Source: JBMYQA01 sp049600855 (GTDB lineage: Bacteria > Bacteroidota > Bacteroidia > Cytophagales > Flammeovirgaceae). Taken from it: DNA of 52,139 nt. Below, one piece after another: positions 1 through 7,762 of the stretch (the stretch's first letter is position 1; every line of letters starts with the position of its first letter). Position numbers and translations under genes: made by a program. The notes under the pieces are model-generated. The model did no database searches and was not told the origin of the DNA. It worked only from the letters and a program-made list of their open reading frames with translations. The stretch is taken from assembly GCA_049600855.1 (NCBI GenBank), contig JBMYQA010000004.1, forward strand, positions 1 through 52,139, written 5' to 3'.

Positions 1-1
1 G

Positions 2-115
2 TTCAAGACAATCCCAGTTTTAAGTTCCATGACATTTAAGTTTGATACCTTGATTCAGCATAAAGTTACCTTGGTAGAAAAACAAATAAGTAAAGTATTT
101 ATTGAAATAGATTAA
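2..115 (+). CDS. Possible 3' end of a truncated upstream gene
   Basis: One reading frame is open from the window edge to a TAA at 113-115 and gives 37 residues ending in KVFIEID. The peptide is not recognisable. The only reason to list it is that it is open to the window edge and lies in the same direction as the next gene. It may equally be non-coding, since an open stretch of this length is common by chance in AT-rich DNA. Confidence 0.2.
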   Translation, partial: FKTIPVLSSMTFKFDTLIQHKVTLVEKQISKVFIEID

Positions 116-240
116 ATTTTATGACTAGGTGATTAAATATTAGTAGGAAACAGACACAGTTGATGGATATAAAATATAAATACAAGAAAAAGGGTGAAGA
201 AATTTATGTAATTGAGAAAAAAGCTGAATAAGTTGCCATT

Positions 241-573
241 ATGAGCCAAAGTAAAGCTCCCGAATTTGAGGCAACTTTGCAAGAAGTTGCAAAAATTGCC
301 AAGGTGTTAGCTCATCCTGCCCGCTTAGCTATTTTACAACATTTAGCAAAAGCTAAAACCTGCATTTCTGGCGATATTGTGAACGAATTACCCCTGAGCC
401 GCACTACAGTATCTCAGCACCTCAAAGAACTCCGAAAGCTGGGTTTAATTAAAAGTAAAGTAGAAGGAGTTACCGTTTCCTATTGCATTGATAATGAGAA
501 ACTCGATGAGGCTAATCAGCTCCTTACTTCCTTTCTTTTAAATACTCGACAAGAAATTTTTTGCGATTGCTGA
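241..573 (+). CDS. ArsR/SmtB-family winged-helix repressor
   Basis: This 110-aa protein has the size and layout of ArsR/SmtB dimeric repressors, which leave DNA when they bind a metal or metalloid. The core reads AKVLAHPARLAIL (about residues 20-32) followed by the recognition region LSRTTVSQHLKELRKLGLI (52-70). The classical ELCVCD metal site of E. coli ArsR is absent. Cysteines occur instead at 41, 82, 108 and 110, the last two in a C-terminal CDC. This suggests a relocated metalloid site (inference). The aquaporin gene follows 120 bp downstream on the same strand, and arsR-aquaporin pairs are known from arsenic resistance loci such as Sinorhizobium aqpS. Arsenite is therefore the best guess for the inducer. 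The start is the ATG at 241. Family is certain, ligand is not. Confidence 0.9.
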   Translation: MSQSKAPEFEATLQEVAKIAKVLAHPARLAILQHLAKAKTCISGDIVNELPLSRTTVSQHLKELRKLGLIKSKVEGVTVSYCIDNEKLDEANQLLTSFLLNTRQEIFCDC

Positions 574-633
574 ATTAGTAAAAGCTTTTACTTAGTTCAA
601 GGAGTTCATCAAAAGTTAACTTCCTACTATTTG

Positions 634-677
634 GCTTTATGAATTATGTCGTATTTTTACGACATAATTCATAAAGC
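634..677. promoter_or_regulatory. 20-bp perfect inverted repeat between arsR and aquaporin
   Basis: Positions 634-653 and 658-677 are exact reverse complements separated by a TTTT loop. The repeat ends 7 nt before the first in-frame ATG of the aquaporin gene and 17 nt before the second. It has no T-tract after it on the plus strand, so it is not a classic terminator for arsR. It could be an operator for the ArsR protein, an mRNA hairpin controlling aquaporin translation, or an attenuator. The perfection of the repeat is directly visible; the role is inference. Confidence 0.75.
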
Positions 678-693
678 TTAGGATATGAGATTG

Positions 694-1335
694 ATGTTAA
701 AAAAATGCCTCGCCGAATTAGTAGGTACTTTTGCACTGGTATTTTGCGGAACTGGCGCTATTATTATTAATGAGGTTTCAGGAGGAACAGTAACACATGT
801 GGGTATCGCCATTACGTTTGGCCTCATCGTGTTAGCCATGATTTATGCATTTGGCGATACATCAGGGGCACATATCAACCCAGCTGTATCTGTAGCCTTT
901 TGGGCAGCTAAAAAAATGCCTACACAAGCACTTTTTCCCTATATCAGCGCACAGCTTATAGGAGCATTGCTGGCTAGCTTAACATTAAAGCTCCTTTTCC
1001 CTACAAGTACCTTACTTGGAGCTACACTTCCCGCTAACTCGGCAATGCAATCTTTTGTGTTAGAGCTTATTCTCACCTTTTTTCTAATGCTAGTGATCAT
1101 CCAAGTAGCAACAGGGTCGAAAGCTAAGGGGGAAATGGCAGGTATAGCAATTGGGGCTGTTGTATTACTTGAAGCGCTCTTTGCCGGGCCAATATCGGGG
1201 GCATCTATGAACCCTGCCCGATCCATTGCTCCAGCACTTTTATCAGGCCACCTTAATCATTTATGGATTTACCTGATCGCCCCCATACTCGGCGCTTTAA
1301 TTAGCGTATTTATGTGGAAAATCATTAAAGACTGA
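694..1335 (+). CDS. MIP-family aquaporin / metalloid channel (AqpS-like)
   Basis: The protein (213 aa from this start) is a six-helix major intrinsic protein channel with both half-helix NPA motifs, HINPAVS near residue 62 and SMNPARS near residue 173. The arginine after the second NPA is the selectivity-filter arginine. Aquaporins passively move water, glycerol or undissociated metalloids. Its position next to an arsR gene points to arsenite movement, as in AqpS systems where the channel replaces an ArsB pump; this is inference, since no arsenate reductase lies in the window. An in-frame ATG at 685 is also possible, but AGGA at 680-683 is only one base from it and ten bases from 694, so 694 is preferred. 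A strong terminator follows. Confidence 0.88.
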   Translation: MLKKCLAELVGTFALVFCGTGAIIINEVSGGTVTHVGIAITFGLIVLAMIYAFGDTSGAHINPAVSVAFWAAKKMPTQALFPYISAQLIGALLASLTLKLLFPTSTLLGATLPANSAMQSFVLELILTFFLMLVIIQVATGSKAKGEMAGIAIGAVVLLEALFAGPISGASMNPARSIAPALLSGHLNHLWIYLIAPILGALISVFMWKIIKD

Positions 1336-1339
1336 TCGC

Positions 1340-1397
1340 AAAAGCGGTTAATAATCACGATAACGTAGTTATTACTCAGCAATTACTAACCGCTTTT
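1340..1397. terminator. Bidirectional terminator between aquaporin and surE
   Basis: AAAAGCGGTTA (1340-1350) pairs with TAACCGCTTTT (1387-1397) around a loop that can itself fold. It has A-rich and T-rich flanks, so it can stop transcription from both convergent genes. Confidence 0.7.
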
Positions 1398-1421
1398 TAC
1401 ATGTCTCAGAAAATTAGTAGT

Positions 1422-2198
1422 TTATTCAAATTCCCATTCACTATTAATCCAAGCAATGGTATGGTGCGCAGTCATATCATAAGAAACGGGTACTACAGAA
1501 ACATAATTGTTCCTAATCGCCCATACGTCTGTATCTTCTCCCTTATCATCATTGATAAACTTCCCTGAGAGCCACAAATATTTTCGTCCATAAGGATCAA
1601 CACGCTCATCAAACTCTTCTTGCCACTTGGCTAATGCTTGGCGGCAGATTTTAATCCCCTTAATTTTTTCTTCCGTCTTACGAGGAAAGTTCACATTTAA
1701 GGCAACTCCCTTAGGAATCCCATTTTTCAGTGCTTGCTCTGTAATTTGAATAATAAAATCGGTGATGTGCGAAAAATCCGAATCCCTTCCATAGTCACAT
1801 AATGAGAAGCCAATAGCGGGCAAACTTTCAATTGCCGCTTCTACGGCAGCAGACATTGTTCCAGAGTACAATACGGATACTGACGTATTACTTCCATGAT
1901 TGACTCCACTTACTACTAAATCGGGTTCCCTCCCCTCTAGCAAATAGTTTTTCGCTAACTTAATGCAATCAGCCGGTGTTCCCGAGCATTCGTAGGCATT
2001 AATTCCTTCAAAAATATTAGAACTGTACACCTTTAGTGGATCATTGATGGTAATTGCATGCCCCATACCAGATTGAGGGCTATTAGGAGCAACTACGATG
2101 ACATCTCCAAGTTTTTTCATACAGTCCACTAAATGACGAATACCTTTTGAAGTGATGCCATCATCATTAGAAACAACGATTAAGGGTTTTTTAGACAT
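1422..2198 (-). CDS. surE: 5'/3'-nucleotidase SurE
   Basis: This is SurE, a divalent-metal-dependent phosphatase that removes phosphate from nucleoside 5'- and 3'-monophosphates and is linked to stationary-phase survival. The metal-binding NDDGI motif lies at the N-terminus right after MSKKPLIVVS. Further family blocks are SGTPADC, SGVNHGSN and YSGTMSAAVEA. The length of 258 aa fits the family. The open frame extends to 2306, but the extra 36 residues have no family match and run through a minus-strand terminator at 2272-2300, so the ATG at 2198 is the start. It is convergent with the aquaporin gene. Confidence 0.95.
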   Translation of the reverse strand: MSKKPLIVVSNDDGITSKGIRHLVDCMKKLGDVIVVAPNSPQSGMGHAITINDPLKVYSSNIFEGINAYECSGTPADCIKLAKNYLLEGREPDLVVSGVNHGSNTSVSVLYSGTMSAAVEAAIESLPAIGFSLCDYGRDSDFSHITDFIIQITEQALKNGIPKGVALNVNFPRKTEEKIKGIKICRQALAKWQEEFDERVDPYGRKYLWLSGKFINDDKGEDTDVWAIRNNYVSVVPVSYDMTAHHTIAWINSEWEFE

Positions 2199-2271
2199 AT
2201 CAGAATGAATTAGTCGATTAGGATAGAAGATGGGCAAATCTACAGTATTTATCCATGAAAATATGGAAAAT

Positions 2272-2300
2272 AAAAAAAAGCTATCCCATAGGGACAGCCT
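2272..2300 (-). terminator. Intrinsic terminator upstream of surE (minus strand)
   Basis: Read on the minus strand, AGGCTGTCCC, a TAT loop and GGGATAGCTT form a ten-pair stem with two G-U pairs, followed by a run of Ts (plus-strand A-run 2272-2279). It ends a transcript coming from the small gene at 2424-2564, not surE itself. Confidence 0.7.
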
Positions 2301-2423
2301 TTCCAATCACACAATTATTATATATCAACCTATATAAAGTTTCTTCAAACCACCAAAGATGGCTTGAAATAGAATATAGTCTAAACCAAGTAAGTTTTTA
2401 CACCTACGTTTCGAAAGTGCAAT

Positions 2424-2564
2424 TTAAAACTTTTTTACGACAACCACAGCCTGTTTAGCCTGATTTTTTTTATCACTCTTATTTTTTTTGCCTAAAAAGC
2501 CCAAAAGAATAAGAACTAATGATACAGATGCGATAACCGATAATTTACTTTTAAATGCTTTCAT
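2424..2564 (-). CDS. Candidate 46-aa single-pass membrane peptide
   Basis: Not a recognised family. The frame starts at an ATG and gives MKAFKSKLSVIASVSLVLIL followed by LGFLGKKNKSD and a lysine-rich tail ending VVVVKKF. This is one hydrophobic segment (about residues 9-24) flanked by basic residues, as in small inner-membrane proteins. A minus-strand intrinsic terminator lies about 120 nt downstream, which supports a separate short transcript here. There is no convincing ribosome binding site, which is normal in Bacteroidota. It may be real or chance. Confidence 0.4.
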   Translation of the reverse strand: MKAFKSKLSVIASVSLVLILLGFLGKKNKSDKKNQAKQAVVVVKKF

Positions 2565-2844
2565 AACTCAGTGCGAATATAGATTAAATTTGCAAATCGT
2601 AAACCAATTGATATGCCAATTGCTATAACCTATTGATTTGCAAGTTGTTAAATACTCCTTACTAAAAGTATTTTAATTCTTAAACTGTCCGATTTGATAC
2701 AACCTTTGACTAAATTCGTTCAAATTCGGACACTAAAACGATTGCAAAGTGATATTTTTCTGTGAAAATAATAGATTGAATCAAGATTTTAAAAAATTTG
2801 TTCTACTAACACAACTTTGCACCCTTCTATAATTATAACGTAAA

Positions 2845-3177
2845 ATGGACCAAAAAAATTTCTTTCAAGACGTATATGATGTTGTTCGACTCATTCCAAA
2901 AGGACGAGTAACGACTTATGGAAGCATCGCGAATTACTTAGGCATGAAAAGAGGAGCCCGAATGGTAGGCTGGGCCATGAATCAGGCATTTGCTTTGGAT
3001 GATGTGCCAGCCCATCGAGTGGTAAATCGAAAAGGAGAGTTAACAGGTAGACACCACTTCTCACCGCCCACTCGTATGGAAGAGTTATTAACCCAAGAAG
3101 GAGTAAGTGTCAAAAATGATCAAGTCAGTAACTTTGATCAACTTTTTTGGGATCCTATGATTGAATTAGCCCTGTAG
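2845..3177 (+). CDS. Alkyltransferase-like protein (ATL, MGMT homologue without catalytic Cys)
   Basis: The 110-aa protein matches the DNA-binding C-terminal domain of O6-alkylguanine-DNA alkyltransferases, with RVTTYGSIA and the GARMVG segment that carries the Arg finger (Arg39). The active-site PCHR motif reads PAHR at 55-58, so the alkyl-acceptor cysteine is alanine. Known ATL proteins with Trp or Ala there cannot transfer alkyl groups; they bind O6-alkylguanine, bend DNA and hand the lesion to nucleotide excision repair. That role is assigned by family knowledge. The gene stands alone, convergent with pbpC. Confidence 0.92.
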   Translation: MDQKNFFQDVYDVVRLIPKGRVTTYGSIANYLGMKRGARMVGWAMNQAFALDDVPAHRVVNRKGELTGRHHFSPPTRMEELLTQEGVSVKNDQVSNFDQLFWDPMIELAL

Positions 3178-3246
3178 TTGTGGTTAATTACTCTGGTAGT
3201 CAAGCCAAGCACGCAATTGAGGTGTCACCATTAATTAGTGATCGAC

Positions 3247-5553
3247 TTAATAGCTGACTTGTATACGAATACTCGTATTTCTACCGCGATCATCTACGCA
3301 AGAGATCGTGACTTCACCAGCTGTGGGTTTAAAAAATAAGCTTTCGGTTGCCTTTACTTTTTTATAAAACTGATTATTGATGTACCAATACACATAAGAT
3401 ACATCATTTGCAGCATGGCAAGCCAACATCAACTCCGAATCTTTCCCATCTGTTAAAATGTACTCACGATTATGAAGTGGCGATACTACTTTAGGCGGAT
3501 TCGCCGTCAAGATTTTTGAACAAGCAGTATGATGCTTAGGAATGGCTAAATAAGGGATTTTTTCCGTTATAAAATAACTGATTAATGCAGGGTCGTGATT
3601 TGGGAACCACGCTTTCTTATACCCATTTTGAGGCAAGCAATGGCTACAATAACTTTCTGTCCCATCTTCAGAAATAAATACTTGCTGAAGGTGCGTACAC
3701 TTTTTATTACTCGAAACCAATGGTATGAAATAATCCATGTGTTCAGTTTCACAAAAATGTTCTGACGGCAAGCCTGATTCTGTACATACATAGCGAAACT
3801 GTAGTCCTTTTGGCATGAGATTCCAACGATCATCACTGTGCTCCACTAGGGCATTAAATAATTCAAAAAGTAATGGGGCAGCTTTACTCGCTCCTGTAAG
3901 TTCTCGCACGCCTTCTCCATTAAAATTTCCTAACCAAACGCCAATGGTATATTCGCGATTATAGCCAATGGCCCAAGCATCTCTTCTGCGGTGGGAAGTT
4001 CCCGTTTTCCAAGCAATTCGAGGAACAGAGTGACTATTTTGGTATCCGTTAGGTAAATCGGGCCTTGTCAGCTTTGTCAATATCTCTGTAACCATATAAG
4101 CAGATTCAGCTCTCAATAGCGCGTGTTTTTGGTGATTTCCTTTCCCAATCTGATTTTGTAAAGGACGATACTCACCAGCAGTTGCTAGGGCACTGTACAA
4201 TCCACATAACTCATATAAACTCGTCCCGCACCCTCCTAAGGCTAGGGAAAGACCTAATTGATGTTCATCCATAGCTACTTGCTTGAAACTTGCTTTTTTC
4301 AACTGTTCAATAAAAACAGTTACCCCCATTTCTTTCAGCAATTGCACAGCAGTAACATTTAAGGAACTGGCTAAGGCATTTTCTATCGAGATGGAACCAT
4401 TAAATTTTTTATTAAAGTTTTCGGGTGAATACCCATCAAAATCCATTGGAACATCATTTACGATTGCTTGAGGCGTATACATGCCTAAATCGAAGCTTGT
4501 TCCGTATAATAAAGGTTTTAAGGTACTTCCCGGAGAACGAATGGCTTGGATACCATCAACTTGTCCAGCATGCTCATTATCCCAAAAATCAGATGAACCC
4601 AAGTACGCCAAAACATTTTTTGTCTGATTGTCTACCACTAAAGCAGCTGCGTTATTGATGTTATACGCCGCTTGTCGCTTAGAATAATTCTGCACAATTC
4701 CATTTACTTTATCTTGAATATTTGCATCAATTCCAGTCACGATACGGTTTTGAAAAGGCATTTGTTGATGCAACCAATACGCATAGTGAGGAGCAAGTTG
4801 AGGATATGCTCTACGATAGGCTTTTAGCGGTTCAGCTAAGGCATCTTTTACCTGTTCCTCGGCAAAGATTTCTTCATGTTGTAACCGCGTTAACCACTTG
4901 TTTCGCTCCTGTTGAATAGTCTCATTATATTTTCCTAAGGCAAGTGAAGTAGGCCGATTTGGAATGATCGTAAGGGTAACAATTTGCGCCAAACTCAATT
5001 GATCAGGATTTCTACCGAAAAAGAGTATTGACGCGGATTTTACGCCTTCTATATTTCCGCCATAAGGAACTAGATTAAGGTATAATTGCAAAATTTCATC
5101 TTTACTGTAATGCCACTCCAGTTGCATTGCTCTAAAGATTTCTAATAACTTATTTGCATAGGTTCGTTCTTTGGGCACTAATAATCGAGCAACCTGCATG
5201 GTAATGGTAGAGGCTCCAGATGTGGTTTTGCCAGCGCTCATGTTATTCACTAGTGCCCTGCCAATCGCAATAGGATTTACCCCAAAATGCCAGCGAAAGT
5301 AACGATCTTCTTTAGCCAAAATCGCTTTTTCTAAATCGTCATTAATCTCATCTAATTCTACTTTCATCCGCCATTTATCATCTGAGCTTAAAAAGGCATG
5401 GATTACTTCTCCTTCTTGCGTAACAATCAGTTGAGAATAGGGTACTTTAAATCGGAAAGGGAAAACAACATCAAGAAGTAGGAATAAACAGAAGCTTCCA
5501 AACGCTAAATAGCTTAATTTCAGTGCTATTTTTCTTATTGCTGGTTTTCGCAT
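3247..5553 (-). CDS. pbpC: Penicillin-binding protein 1C (bifunctional GT51 / transpeptidase)
   Basis: This 768-aa class A PBP has an N-terminal membrane anchor (about 9-30), a GT51 glycosyltransferase domain with the catalytic glutamate in KEDRYFRWH (Glu82) and the GASTITMQ block, and then a transpeptidase domain. The transpeptidase motifs are STLK (Ser343 to Lys346), SSLN (396-399) and KTGTS (516-520). After it comes a cysteine-containing linker and the BiPBP_C-type beta domain (about 680-768) typical of PbpC. It polymerises and may crosslink peptidoglycan on the outer face of the inner membrane. The alpha-2-macroglobulin gene often paired with pbpC is not next to it here; the upstream gene is an LRR protein with its own terminator. 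Confidence 0.95.
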   Translation of the reverse strand: MRKPAIRKIALKLSYLAFGSFCLFLLLDVVFPFRFKVPYSQLIVTQEGEVIHAFLSSDDKWRMKVELDEINDDLEKAILAKEDRYFRWHFGVNPIAIGRALVNNMSAGKTTSGASTITMQVARLLVPKERTYANKLLEIFRAMQLEWHYSKDEILQLYLNLVPYGGNIEGVKSASILFFGRNPDQLSLAQIVTLTIIPNRPTSLALGKYNETIQQERNKWLTRLQHEEIFAEEQVKDALAEPLKAYRRAYPQLAPHYAYWLHQQMPFQNRIVTGIDANIQDKVNGIVQNYSKRQAAYNINNAAALVVDNQTKNVLAYLGSSDFWDNEHAGQVDGIQAIRSPGSTLKPLLYGTSFDLGMYTPQAIVNDVPMDFDGYSPENFNKKFNGSISIENALASSLNVTAVQLLKEMGVTVFIEQLKKASFKQVAMDEHQLGLSLALGGCGTSLYELCGLYSALATAGEYRPLQNQIGKGNHQKHALLRAESAYMVTEILTKLTRPDLPNGYQNSHSVPRIAWKTGTSHRRRDAWAIGYNREYTIGVWLGNFNGEGVRELTGASKAAPLLFELFNALVEHSDDRWNLMPKGLQFRYVCTESGLPSEHFCETEHMDYFIPLVSSNKKCTHLQQVFISEDGTESYCSHCLPQNGYKKAWFPNHDPALISYFITEKIPYLAIPKHHTACSKILTANPPKVVSPLHNREYILTDGKDSELMLACHAANDVSYVYWYINNQFYKKVKATESLFFKPTAGEVTISCVDDRGRNTSIRIQVSY

Positions 5554-5573
5554 GAGGTTAATTGTGGAATCAT

Positions 5574-5602
5574 AAAAAAAGCCCTCAGCTATACTGAGAG
5601 CT
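5574..5602 (-). terminator. Intrinsic terminator of the LRR gene
   Basis: On the minus strand AGCTCTCAG, a five-base loop and CTGAGGGCT form a nine-pair stem followed by seven Ts. It separates the LRR transcript from pbpC. Confidence 0.85.
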
Positions 5603-5628
5603 ACTATTTTTTATACAGAAAATGCGTC

Positions 5629-6486
5629 TTAATAAACTTCGCAACTTGGGTGCTTTGCTTTAAAGCGCTGAATTTCATCGGCACTTACTTTCGTGTTTTC
5701 GCAATAAATCACCTTTAATTGATTCATGTTGTTCAAGGGCTCCAAGCTACTCACATTGGTATATTGAAATACCACTTCTTTCAATAAGGGCAGATTTTTT
5801 AATGGAGAAAGGTTATTTACTGGCGTTCTCAAAAATGAAACTTCTTTCAATTTAGTTAACCTTTCTAAAGCCGCTAAACTCGTCACCTTCGTGTTATTGA
5901 AATAAAACACCTCCAAGTTTGAAAGCTTACTGATGTACCCGATATTACTTACTGGAGTTGATGAGCAATCGACCACTTTCAAATTTGTTAATCCTGTTAT
6001 TGCGCGAATTTGTGATACTTGAGTTTTATAGAACTCTAATTTCTTTAAATTAGTTAATCCCGCAATTGGATCAATATTTACCACTCGTGTTTCTGCAAAG
6101 TTCAGATGTACTAGATTCGTCAAACCTTTCACAGGGCTTAAGTCTGTAATTTGTGTATTATCGCACCAAAGGATTTTCAAATTCTTCAATACACTTACTG
6201 GTCTTAAAGTACGTATCGGTCTTCTTGAACAGTCTATAGATTGAAGGTTATATATTTTATTGAAATCATCAGGGGTTGGATTTCGATTTACTCCTACTTT
6301 GGTAATAAAGTATTGTTTCCAGACCATAGACAATGATTGCCACCATTGCAAATTAACTCCGTGCTTTACAGCAGCATTTGCTTCAGGACCACCACCAGTA
6401 GCATTGGCAGGAACAGCTCCTATCATCAAGAAAGTGATAAGGCTTAGAAACAACCATTTTTTTATAAAATTATTAATTGTTTTCAT
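5629..6486 (-). CDS. Exported leucine-rich-repeat protein
   Basis: A signal peptide (KKWLFLSLITFLMIGAVPANA, residues about 9-30) is followed by a short spacer and about nine 22-residue repeats of the SDS22/internalin type, with consensus L..L..L....T.V..I.PI..LTNL. The protein is 285 aa and ends soon after the last repeat with no sorting domain or anchor, so it is probably periplasmic or released. LRR solenoids bind proteins; no enzymatic motif is seen. The ATG at 6486 is chosen because it places the hydrophobic core correctly; the frame is open to 6531. It lies upstream of pbpC in the same direction, but the terminator at 5574-5602 argues against one operon. Confidence 0.88.
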   Translation of the reverse strand: MKTINNFIKKWLFLSLITFLMIGAVPANATGGGPEANAAVKHGVNLQWWQSLSMVWKQYFITKVGVNRNPTPDDFNKIYNLQSIDCSRRPIRTLRPVSVLKNLKILWCDNTQITDLSPVKGLTNLVHLNFAETRVVNIDPIAGLTNLKKLEFYKTQVSQIRAITGLTNLKVVDCSSTPVSNIGYISKLSNLEVFYFNNTKVTSLAALERLTKLKEVSFLRTPVNNLSPLKNLPLLKEVVFQYTNVSSLEPLNNMNQLKVIYCENTKVSADEIQRFKAKHPSCEVY

Positions 6487-6658
6487 GTTCGATTCGACTT
6501 GAATGATTCCCAGATTTATCAATGTACTCATTCAGTACAATAGTGTCATGTCTGGCTTTCCATAGTTTAATTGGTAGTATTAACACATAAAACAATAGGG
6601 AAATAAATATAATGATAAAATACTGATTATCTATAAGCGATGTATGTAATTCAAGCAA
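6473..6658 (-). CDS. Possible small membrane protein overlapping the LRR gene start
   Basis: Unrecognised 61-aa frame with one strongly hydrophobic segment (about residues 13-31, ending LPIKLW) and a polar tail. Its stop overlaps the LRR start by 14 nt, as in translationally coupled genes. Against it, the only start codon is TTG at 6658 and no ribosome binding site is visible. Confidence 0.3.
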   Translation of the reverse strand: MLELHTSLIDNQYFIIIFISLLFYVLILPIKLWKARHDTIVLNEYIDKSGNHSSRIEHENN

Positions 6659-7102
6659 ATTTCAATCCCAAAGTGAGGATATCATTAAAAACTCTAGGAA
6701 ATCGCCAAACAGCCAATTTTTTAGCATACTTCTCCCTGCTACTTATTAAAGCAAATTTCAGCATTTTTTGTACAAATCATTCCCCTCAATTAGCCTTTAC
6801 TTTTCTTGAATACAATTTCAATAAATTAAAGAAAAAATTGTGCCCCGAAATAAAATTGCTTAAAGATTAACTTCTTGTTCACTTAATAATTATAAAATAT
6901 GCTTTACAGATTGAATGCGAATACTGAAATACAGAACTTTTTTCTTGAAAGAGCGGAGAAACACCTGACTCGACCAACCACTCTGATGCTGTTACTTCAA
7001 AAAAGCGTCTCAGCGGGGAATCGCTTAATTGAGGGTTTCTTCACTCTTTTTCACTCGAAAAAACTAATGTTAGACAAGTTCACAGTTAAGCTTTATGTTT
7101 AC
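6659..7102. other. Intergenic region with no supported gene
   Basis: Divergent open frames of about 76 residues cross this AT-rich stretch but have no family features or hydrophobic pattern. The only notable item is a 19-nt sequence at 7065-7083 that recurs inverted at 17508-17526. The LRR promoter should lie here, but I could not place a convincing pair of promoter boxes. Confidence 0.6.
7065..7083 (+). repeat. Interspersed 19-nt repeat, copy 1
   Basis: The 19-nt sequence TAATGTTAGACAAGTTCAC is identical to the reverse complement of 17508-17526, and a related version (TAACGTTAGACAACTTCAT) lies at 35187-35205. All three sit outside genes. Confidence 0.6.
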
Positions 7103-7762
7103 CTAAATATTATGTGCCAAAAAAAATAATACTTGACAAACTAATATAGGAATGATCAATGGATTGTTCTTTTTAAATGACAAGTAATGAAAAAGGAGTG
7201 ACAAAACGAAGGCAGTGATTAGCCAGCCCATGTAATTTGAGAGTGGAATTGTTTCATTTTGCCACTGCCAAAAATCAAACTTAATGGCAACAGGTTCAAT
7301 TAAAAAGTCAATGAATACCATTAGTACAGCCGTTGCTAGTGCTTTCAGGTAAATCGGATACTCCAAGCGATGCACGACCCCGCTTACACAATAGGTAAGA
7401 ATTAGCCAATTTACCCCAATCAAAATTGGAATCTGATCAATTTTCCACCCTAAAGTAGCTCCATACCAATACTCACCAAATATCCATCCAGTATGTACCC
7501 CAATCCATTCTACTAAAAAACCTACGGTAAAAGCGGTTATGCAAAAAAACACCGCTTGCCTGTTCCAATCTTTATGGAAAAACAATAGCAAAAAAAGTGT
7601 GATCAGTAAGTTTAAAGGTGTTAATGACGTAAAACTTTCAAAAGGACTGAGCTGTCGCAATACTTCATTCATCCACTCAATTCTCATCCCCAAAAAACCA
7701 AAAAAATGAAGTGCTATAAGTACTGTTACAGCTATTTTATACTGATATTTCTCCCTTTCCAT
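7103..7762 (-). CDS. Carotenoid biosynthesis membrane protein (DUF422, CruF-like)
   Basis: A 219-aa integral membrane protein with about six to seven hydrophobic segments, matching the DUF422 family whose characterised members (CruF) hydrate the end of gamma-carotene to give 1'-hydroxy carotenoids. Motif-like parts include ALHFFGFLGMRI near the N-terminus, EWIGVHTGWIFGEYWYG in the middle and FLIEPVAIKFDFWQW later, all typical of the family. The frame is open to 7855, but the extra 31 residues lie inside the glycosyltransferase gene and are not membrane-like; the ATG at 7762 gives a 31-nt overlap with that gene's 3' end and suggests coupled translation. Paired with a GT2 enzyme, as cruF-cruG are, it probably makes a glycosylated 1'-hydroxy carotenoid (inference). 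Confidence 0.85.
   Translation of the reverse strand: MEREKYQYKIAVTVLIALHFFGFLGMRIEWMNEVLRQLSPFESFTSLTPLNLLITLFLLLFFHKDWNRQAVFFCITAFTVGFLVEWIGVHTGWIFGEYWYGATLGWKIDQIPILIGVNWLILTYCVSGVVHRLEYPIYLKALATAVLMVFIDFLIEPVAIKFDFWQWQNETIPLSNYMGWLITAFVLSLLFHYLSFKKNNPLIIPILVCQVLFFLAHNI

Noticed and set aside
2199..2306. 36-residue N-terminal extension of surE
   Set aside because: It has no family match and lies across a minus-strand terminator; the NDDGI motif sits normally after the ATG at 2198.
2255..2458. 67-aa plus-strand frame upstream of the ATL gene
   Set aside because: It crosses a terminator stem and the opposite-strand small gene, and has no protein-like pattern.
6899..7129. 76-aa plus-strand frame before the CruF-like gene
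   Set aside because: No family features; it runs into the 3' end of the opposite-strand gene and contains the interspersed repeat.
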